DNA of 17,885 nt from CAZDXJ01 sp964509475 (GTDB lineage Bacteria; Pseudomonadota; Gammaproteobacteria; Methylococcales; Methylomonadaceae): positions 1 to 17,885 of the forward strand of contig CAZDXJ010000049.1 of NCBI GenBank assembly GCA_964509475.1, given 5' to 3'. The position numbers and the translations under genes were made by a program. This document shows, piece by piece, positions 13,505 to 17,885 of the stretch (positions are counted from its first letter, which is position 1; every line of letters begins with the position of its first letter). Below the pieces are notes generated by a model. It did not search any database and was not told the origin of the DNA. It saw nothing but the letters and a program-made list of their open reading frames with translations.

Positions 13505-13960
13505 CTACGCCGACTCCCGGCGGTTGACCAAAATGACCCACTTGCCAGTCTGTACGACCTCGTCCCTCTGGTTGTAGACGTTTACCTCGAAGATAAGAAA
13601 CCCCATCGAGGGCCTCTTGTGTTCCTTCTTCTCGGCCAAGCGGCGCGTGATGTGAATGGTGTCGCCGGGCTTTACGGCTCCCCTGAAGCGCCAGTCCTCA
13701 AGCCCCATGAATGCCACCGTGGCAAGGCGCGGCATCGTGAACCACAGGCCGGTCGCTATGGAAAGGACCAGCATACCGTGTGCGACCCGCCCCTTGAAGA
13801 CCGTCTTCTTGGCAAACTCCTCGTCGATGTGCATGTTGTTGAAGTCGCCCGAGAGCCCGGCGAAGTTCACTATGTCGGCCTCCGTCACCGTTCTTCCGGA
13901 GCTCGCATGTTCAGCGCCTACCTCTATATCCTCCCAGTAGATCCTGCTGTCTTCGGCCAT
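13505..13960 (-). CDS. MaoC-family (R)-enoyl-CoA hydratase
   Basis: A 151-residue single hot-dog-domain MaoC hydratase, which adds water to an enoyl-CoA. The hydratase-2 motif is present as LSGDFNNMHIDEEFA (36-50), with the catalytic D39 and H44, followed by GRVAHGML (57-64). The N-terminal YWEDIEVGAEHASSGRTVTE matches the family start. GGAGG lies ten nt before ATG 13960. It is the last gene of the operon acyl-CoA dehydrogenase, thiolase-like protein, DUF35 protein, MaoC. In steroid side-chain degradation a MaoC protein (ChsH1) does the hydration step next to a DUF35 domain, so this neighbour set is meaningful. Substrate chain unknown. Confidence 0.93.
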   Translation of the reverse strand: MAEDSRIYWEDIEVGAEHASSGRTVTEADIVNFAGLSGDFNNMHIDEEFAKKTVFKGRVAHGMLVLSIATGLWFTMPRLATVAFMGLEDWRFRGAVKPGDTIHITRRLAEKKEHKRPSMGFLIFEVNVYNQRDEVVQTGKWVILVNRRESA

Positions 13961-14053
13961 CTCGCAATATCCTCCATCACTGGGCAGGAGCCGCCCCGAC
14001 CGGCGCGGACCTGCTTGCTACGTCCCGCATGCCACCATCAGCCCATCTTCTCC

Positions 14054-14470
14054 TCAGCTCCGCACGGGCCGGAACTTTGGCAGCGTCACCTCTTCGGTCA
14101 CATCGTCGAACACCACCTCGACCTCCATCCCTATCTTCACCTCCGAGGGATCGCACTCGACGATGTTGGTCATCATCTTCACCCCTTCGTCCAGTTCCAC
14201 CAGCGCCACGACGTAAGGGGGCTCACCTTTGTAGGCCGGCGTGGGGCCCATGTGGTGGACCGAATAGGTCCAGACCTTTCCCCTGCCGCTCGCCTTCTCC
14301 CAGTCGATCTCCTGCGTCATGTCTTCGAACGGCGAAAGGGCGCGAGGGTAGAAGAAGAAGCGGTTGTCGGTTTTCGACTTGGGAAGTACCAGCTCGTGCC
14401 TCTTGGCCGCTTCCCAGTAGGGCTTTGTCTCGGGTCGGAACTCTGGCAGTGGCTTCTTGTATTCGGACAT
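14054..14470 (-). CDS. DUF35 (OB-fold) protein lacking the zinc ribbon cysteines
   Basis: A 138-residue DUF35/ChsH2-type acyl-CoA-associated OB-fold protein, partner of the thiolase-fold protein encoded 67 nt upstream. The N-terminal helix (FRPETKPYWEAAKRHELVLP, 11-30) and the OB-fold (GRGKVWTYSVHH at 62-73, PPYVVALVELDEGVKMMTN at 84-102, KIGMEVEVVF at 112-121) are clear. The region that normally holds the Cys-x2-Cys...Cys-x2-Cys ribbon reads KSKTDNRFFFYPRALSPFED (31-50), with no cysteine at any of the four positions. Start: ATG 14470 with AGGAGAG ten nt upstream; a TTG three codons earlier is less well placed. Such proteins act as scaffold or acyl-CoA-binding subunit of thiolases and retro-aldolases. 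Confidence 0.88.
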   Translation of the reverse strand: MSEYKKPLPEFRPETKPYWEAAKRHELVLPKSKTDNRFFFYPRALSPFEDMTQEIDWEKASGRGKVWTYSVHHMGPTPAYKGEPPYVVALVELDEGVKMMTNIVECDPSEVKIGMEVEVVFDDVTEEVTLPKFRPVRS

Positions 14471-14537
14471 GGCTTGCAAACTCTCCTGTTGGTTTTTCCT
14501 TGTTCTGCGCCCCGGCGGGCGTTCCTCTCACTGCCGG

Positions 14538-15746
14538 CTACAGGGGCTCCTTGTTCAGTATTATCGTGCTGTGGGCCGAGACGATGCCGCCGTTCCCATG
14601 GACGAGGGCAGTCGTCGCCCCTTCGACCTGCCGCGGTCCCGCCTCGCCCCGCAGTTGCAACGTGGCCTCGACGACGTGGTGCATAGCACCCAGATGGGCC
14701 TGCGACAGCAGCCCGCCGTGGGTGTTGAGGGGCAGGTCCTTGCCCAGCTCAAGCCGTCCCTCGAGGGCGAACGGTCCGGCCTCGCCGCGGGGGACGAACC
14801 CCAGTCCCTCGAGCTCGAGCAGCGCCGTTATGGTGAAGCAGTCGTAGAGGAAGGCCACGTCTATGTCGCCGGGCCCGACGCCGGCCGTCTCGTAGGCCTT
14901 CTTGCCGGAGTTGCCTATGGCGTCGTATATCTGGGTGAGATCGGTAAGGCTGGTGAGATACTGGTGCGAATAGCCCTGGCCCATGCCGTGCAGGTAGACG
15001 AGCGGCTTCGTGACCCCAAGCGACTTGGCCTTCTCCTCGGTGGTCACAATGAAGGCGGCGCCTCCGTCGGAGATTATGGAGCAGTCGTATTTGTGCAGCG
15101 GGGCCGCGATGACGCGGGAAGAGAGAACGTCCTCGATGGTAAGAGGCTTCTTATGCATGGCGTTCTCTTTCATCGAGGCGTGCTTGCGGGCGGTGACGGC
15201 CACGGCGGCAAGGTGCTCGGGCTTGGCCCCGAACTCGTGCATGTAGCGCTGGGCCACGAGGGCGTAGCCGCCCGGCGTGGTGAGCCCGTAGGGGAACTCG
15301 AACTCCGCATGGCACATCTCCCTTATGAGGGCCACCATACCTGAGGACGAGATGCCCGAGAGAGTGTTGTCCCCCCGCACGCACAACACCACGTCGGCCT
15401 GGCCCGATGCTATGGCCATAGCCGCCTCGGCAACCATCCAGACGGCCGTGGCCCCTCCGACGGCTACGGAAGAGAAGAACCTGGGCCTAATGCCGAAGTA
15501 GTCGGCAAACGTGGTGCAGTGCATGAAGGTGTGCTCGACCAGCGAGAAGGCCGTTATCACACCGTCAACATCGCTCTTCTTGATGCCCGCGTCCTCGATG
15601 GCCAATTTCGAGGCCTCGGACAGGAACTGGAACGAACTCTTGTCAGGGATCTTGCCCTGTTCGGTTTCCCCCACCCCGGCTATAACCACTCTCTGCTTCT
15701 TGAGAATCTCGCGCGTCTCCTCGGCGCGTGGAAAGTAGGTTGCCAT
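14538..15746 (-). CDS. Thiolase-fold protein without nucleophilic cysteine; candidate acyl-CoA retro-aldolase
   Basis: A 402-residue thiolase-superfamily protein of the SCP-x/lipid-transfer group. Where a thiolase has its Cys (EGACGSG in the plasmid's other thiolase) this one reads VAVGGATAVW (95-104), with no cysteine. The histidine loop is kept in altered form, QAHLGAM (349-355), HDAF becomes YDCF (301-304), and the final Cys-Gly region becomes VHGNGG (382-387). These losses argue against ordinary thiolysis. In Ltp2, a thiolase-fold aldolase of steroid degradation, the cysteine is likewise absent and a DUF35 partner is required. BbsB of toluene degradation is a more thiolase-like alternative model. 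The gene is followed by a DUF35 and a MaoC gene. GAGGAG lies 8 nt before ATG 15746. Fold certain, aldolase activity inferred. Confidence 0.85.
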   Translation of the reverse strand: MATYFPRAEETREILKKQRVVIAGVGETEQGKIPDKSSFQFLSEASKLAIEDAGIKKSDVDGVITAFSLVEHTFMHCTTFADYFGIRPRFFSSVAVGGATAVWMVAEAAMAIASGQADVVLCVRGDNTLSGISSSGMVALIREMCHAEFEFPYGLTTPGGYALVAQRYMHEFGAKPEHLAAVAVTARKHASMKENAMHKKPLTIEDVLSSRVIAAPLHKYDCSIISDGGAAFIVTTEEKAKSLGVTKPLVYLHGMGQGYSHQYLTSLTDLTQIYDAIGNSGKKAYETAGVGPGDIDVAFLYDCFTITALLELEGLGFVPRGEAGPFALEGRLELGKDLPLNTHGGLLSQAHLGAMHHVVEATLQLRGEAGPRQVEGATTALVHGNGGIVSAHSTIILNKEPL

Positions 15747-15858
15747 CTTCTCATCTCCTCGGAGTTGTTTTGTGAACTTAGATTATACCCAACTTGCAGC
15801 AGGCGTCGTAGCACCCAGCGACGCCGCCCACCGCTGCGCACGGCACGCCGACGGAGGG

Positions 15859-17004
15859 CTACAGCCCCAGCTCACGCCCTATGATTATGTGCTGGATCTC
15901 GCTCGTCCCCTCCGTGATGGAGCTCAGCTTGGCATCCCTGTAGTAGCGCTCCACAGGGTACTCGACGGCGTAGCCGTAGCCGCCCAGCACCTGGACGGCC
16001 TCGCTGGCCACCCACTGGGCCACCTCGGCCGCGTAGAGCTTGGCCATGGAGGCCTCCTTGACGCAGCGGCGCCCCTGGTCGTAGAGCCACGCGGCCTTGT
16101 AGGCCATGAGACGGGCCGTCTCGATCTTGGTGGCCATCTGCGCGAGCTTGAAGCCTATGGCCTGGAACTTGGAGATCGGCCTGCCGAAGGCCTCGCGCTC
16201 CTTGGAGTATTGGAGCGCGTACTCGAAGGCCGCCGCCGCGATGCCGACCGATTTTATGGCGTGCGTGATACGGGCCGCGATGAGCGTGTCCATGACGGCG
16301 CGGAACCCCCCCTCCTGGCCGCCGAGCAGGTTCTCCTCGGGCACCTCGCAGTCCTCGAACACCAGCTCTCCGGTGTCGGCCGAATGGTGGCCGAGCTTCT
16401 CTATTTTGCGCGCCACCTTGAAGCCCGGCGTGTCCTTGTCGACGATAAAGAGGCTTATGCCCTCGCCCTTCTTCGACTTGTCCGTATAGGCCGCTATTAC
16501 GTGGAAATCGGCCATGCACCCGTTCGTGATCCATGTCTTGCTGCCGTTTATTATGTAGCGGTCGCCCTTCTTTACGGCCTGTGTTCTGATGCTCCTTACG
16601 TCGGAGCCGGCGTTGGGCTCGGTAAGGCCCAGCGCCCCGATCAGTCGCCCCTCGATGCCCGGCACCAGGTAGCGCTGCCTCTGGTCCTCGGTGCCGTTCT
16701 TCCATATGGGCAGGCACGCAAGGTCGACGTGGGCGTTTATGCACATCGCTATCCCCGCGCACACCTTGCCCATCTCCTCGGCGAACACGCACTCGGTCAC
16801 CTTGTCCAGCCCCACGCCGCCGTACTCCTCGGGGAACACTATTCCCAGGAACCCCATCTCGCCCAGGACGGGAAAGATCTGCTTGGGGAACTCCTCTTTC
16901 TTCTCGTACTCCTCGACCAGCGGCTCGATCTCCTTCTTGGCGAACTCGCGGGCCGTCTCGCGGAACATCTTCTGCTCGTCGGTGAACTCGAAATCTATGG
17001 GCAA
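15859..17004 (-). CDS. Acyl-CoA dehydrogenase (FAD-dependent)
   Basis: A 381-residue acyl-CoA dehydrogenase of normal length, which introduces the alpha-beta double bond of an acyl-CoA and passes electrons to an ETF. Seen: LTEPNAGSD (127-135) and WITNG (158-162) of the flavin site, REAFGRPISKFQ (270-281), QVLGGYGY (338-345) and TEGTSEIQ (364-371) with E365 at the usual catalytic-base position. Start: TTG 17004, because AGGAGG lies nine nt upstream and the protein then begins MPIDFEFTDEQ as family members do; the TTG at 17031 would place the ribosome site inside the gene. It is first in its operon, behind the promoter at 17065-17092. No ETF gene is on the plasmid. Chain-length or branched substrate cannot be read. 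Confidence 0.95.
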   Translation of the reverse strand: MPIDFEFTDEQKMFRETAREFAKKEIEPLVEEYEKKEEFPKQIFPVLGEMGFLGIVFPEEYGGVGLDKVTECVFAEEMGKVCAGIAMCINAHVDLACLPIWKNGTEDQRQRYLVPGIEGRLIGALGLTEPNAGSDVRSIRTQAVKKGDRYIINGSKTWITNGCMADFHVIAAYTDKSKKGEGISLFIVDKDTPGFKVARKIEKLGHHSADTGELVFEDCEVPEENLLGGQEGGFRAVMDTLIAARITHAIKSVGIAAAAFEYALQYSKEREAFGRPISKFQAIGFKLAQMATKIETARLMAYKAAWLYDQGRRCVKEASMAKLYAAEVAQWVASEAVQVLGGYGYAVEYPVERYYRDAKLSSITEGTSEIQHIIIGRELGL

Positions 17005-17064
17005 CCCTCCGTACCTCCTGCTTGGGCTCAATCCATACGTGTATAAGGGATGGAAATGGTTGAG

Positions 17065-17092
17065 ATTATATCACGATAACGGAGGGTGTTAA
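17065..17092 (-). promoter_or_regulatory. Promoter of the acyl-CoA dehydrogenase operon
   Basis: Minus strand TTAACA (17092-17087), 16 nt, perfect TATAAT (17070-17065) with an upstream TG (TGATATAAT), an extended -10. It shares TGATATAA with the sirtuin and decarboxylase-family promoters. It drives dehydrogenase, thiolase-like, DUF35 and MaoC genes. Confidence 0.75.
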
Positions 17093-17358
17093 AGGGAAGG
17101 GGCACACCGCAGGCGCAGGCACGGCACGACGACCCCCGTCGAGCCCCGCCCCGCCGGGGGGAGTAGATGGACGGTGGTAGAGGATTGCCCTCATGAGCGG
17201 CCACCCCAGGCGGGATGCACCCCCCAGGGGGGAAAGAGCACACCCATGCGCACGCCTGCATCAGGCGGCGACTGTGCAGCTTCGGCGCGCCCACACCCAG
17301 GCCGTCCCGGATGGGAGTGGTCCGTCGACGGGTAGAACGGCTTCGCCGCCTGCGCCCC
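17093..17358. other. Intergenic region between DUF35 and dehydrogenase genes
   Basis: No gene is apparent. CCCCCC-A-GGGGGG occurs at 17220-17232 but has a one-base loop and no T-tract. Near 17325-17341 a stretch resembles the last codons of the adjacent DUF35 gene (17365-17381), differing by an indel and a few bases; this may be a small duplication remnant. Confidence 0.35.
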
Positions 17359-17772
17359 TCACCCCTCGACGGGGTAGAACTTGTAGGACTTTATCTCCTC
17401 GCCTCCTTCCCCCTTTCGGACGGGCCCCACGGTGACACCCATCTCCATGCCCGTCCTCAGCCGTTCGTAGTACTGGGCATCGAACTGTGCCATCACGCGG
17501 ACGCCTTCGGGAAAGTCAACGAGGGCGAGCCCGTAGGGGACGGGGAACTGGGGCATGCTCCTGCGCACCAGCGTGTAGGCGTGGAGCTTGCCCGTGGGAC
17601 TCAAGGGTTTGTCCTCGATATCGTCGGAGAAGCACTTTGGACACGCGAGGTATTTGGGGAAGGTGTAGTAGCCGCAGTTCTTGCAGTGGCCCGCCACAAG
17701 CCTCACGGTGCCGTTGTCATCGGTGATGAACAGGTCTGGCCTGAAGATGTGCTCGTTGCTGTTCTCGCTCAT
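17359..17772 (-). CDS. DUF35 (zinc ribbon plus OB-fold) acyl-CoA-associated protein
   Basis: A 137-residue DUF35 protein with an intact rubredoxin-like zinc ribbon, C30-x2-C33 and C44-x2-C47, followed by the OB-fold (GKLHAYTLVRRSMP at 61-74, YGLALVDFPEGVRVMAQFD at 80-98, GMEMGVTVGPVRKGEG at 108-123). It starts 57 nt after the stop of the thiolase gene that crosses the junction, with AAGGAG upstream of ATG 17772, so it is co-transcribed with that thiolase and most likely forms a complex with it. It is a divergent paralogue of the DUF35 gene at 14054-14470, which has lost all four cysteines. Role: structural and acyl-CoA-binding subunit; not itself known to be catalytic. Confidence 0.92.
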   Translation of the reverse strand: MSENSNEHIFRPDLFITDDNGTVRLVAGHCKNCGYYTFPKYLACPKCFSDDIEDKPLSPTGKLHAYTLVRRSMPQFPVPYGLALVDFPEGVRVMAQFDAQYYERLRTGMEMGVTVGPVRKGEGGEEIKSYKFYPVEG

Positions 17773-17829
17773 CGCTTAGATACTCCTTGAGTTTGAGGGG
17801 GGCCGCCCGCGGCGGCAAGCCCGGCGCCC

Positions 17830-17885
17830 CTACTTACCGAGTATGCTGACCACGCACGTTATGCCATCCATGGCCGGCTGGGCGC
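17830..17885 (-). CDS. C-terminal end of the junction-crossing thiolase
   Basis: This is the same gene as 1-1148. The stop codon TAG occupies 17832-17830 on the minus strand, and the last residues read GITCVVSILGK. Bases 17831-17885 duplicate 1-55 through the assembly overlap, so this is not a second gene. Confidence 0.93.
   Translation of the reverse strand, partial: AQPAMDGITCVVSILGK
17831..17885. repeat. Terminal direct repeat, copy 2 (circular contig overlap)
   Basis: Identical to bases 1-55; see that entry. Trimming this copy gives the 17,830-bp circle. Confidence 0.93.

Noticed and set aside
13289..14686. A 465-codon plus-strand frame opposite MaoC and DUF35
   Set aside because: It runs across two real minus-strand genes and their gap. 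Its composition is unlike a protein.
15772..17046. A 424-codon plus-strand frame opposite the acyl-CoA dehydrogenase
   Set aside because: It is an antisense shadow of a clearly recognised gene, with no family-like motifs or ribosome site.
17220..17232. CCCCCC-A-GGGGGG as a terminator
   Set aside because: A one-base loop cannot form a stable hairpin and no T-tract follows on either strand.

Overview
The window is a complete circular replicon. Its last 55 bases (17831-17885) repeat its first 55 exactly, so it closes into a circle of 17,830 bp cut at an arbitrary point inside a thiolase gene. It carries a replication initiator with iterons, a ParA/ribbon-helix-helix partition pair and a metabolic cargo. 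I see no relaxase, transposase, resistance gene, RNA gene or CRISPR array, so it reads as a small catabolic plasmid. The host is a bacterium: sigma-70-type promoters, Shine-Dalgarno sites, an ECF sigma factor and a TetR regulator are all present. GC is high, with frequent ATA (Ile) and AGG (Arg) codons and several TTG/GTG starts. Paired thiolase/DUF35 genes with acyl-CoA dehydrogenase and MaoC would suit Desulfobacterota, Dehalococcoidia or some Firmicutes and Actinobacteria, but I cannot choose between these from sequence alone.

Layout, read around the circle. On the minus strand, from a promoter at 1205-1234, lie a thiolase (1148 across the junction to 17830) and a zinc-ribbon DUF35 protein (17772-17359). 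A second minus-strand operon starts from a promoter at 17065-17092: acyl-CoA dehydrogenase, a thiolase-fold protein that has lost its nucleophilic cysteine, a DUF35 protein that has lost its zinc cysteines, and a MaoC hydratase (ends 13505). Plus strand: rep (1562-2662) behind a long leader, with 21/22-nt iterons inside the gene. Minus strand: parA and an RHH partner (4101-2778). Plus strand: a sirtuin (4355-5128), two tandem acetoacetate-decarboxylase-family genes (5374-7375) closed by a strong terminator, and an aldehyde dehydrogenase (7931-9412). Minus strand: TetR then ECF sigma factor (10811-9469), a small exported protein (11186-10896) and an AmiS/UreI-type membrane channel (12833-12303). 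A small plus-strand protein sits at 11700-11963.

How the genes may work together (inference): the dehydrogenase, hydratase and cysteine-less thiolase-fold/DUF35 pair have the same make-up as aldolytic acyl-CoA side-chain shortening, as in the ChsE/ChsH/Ltp2 steroid system. There a 3-hydroxyacyl-CoA is split by retro-aldol cleavage rather than oxidised and thiolysed. No 3-hydroxyacyl-CoA dehydrogenase is encoded. An aldehyde released this way could feed the plasmid aldehyde dehydrogenase, and a beta-keto acid could feed the two decarboxylase-family proteins. Sirtuin, decarboxylase and dehydrogenase promoters share an extended -10 (TGATATAA), which hints at coordinated expression. The substrate is unknown.

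The plasmid also carries a dispersed palindrome, AGTT-N3-AACT, upstream of rep, upstream of parA and upstream of the aldehyde dehydrogenase, with degenerate copies elsewhere. It is a candidate binding site for the partition or replication protein.
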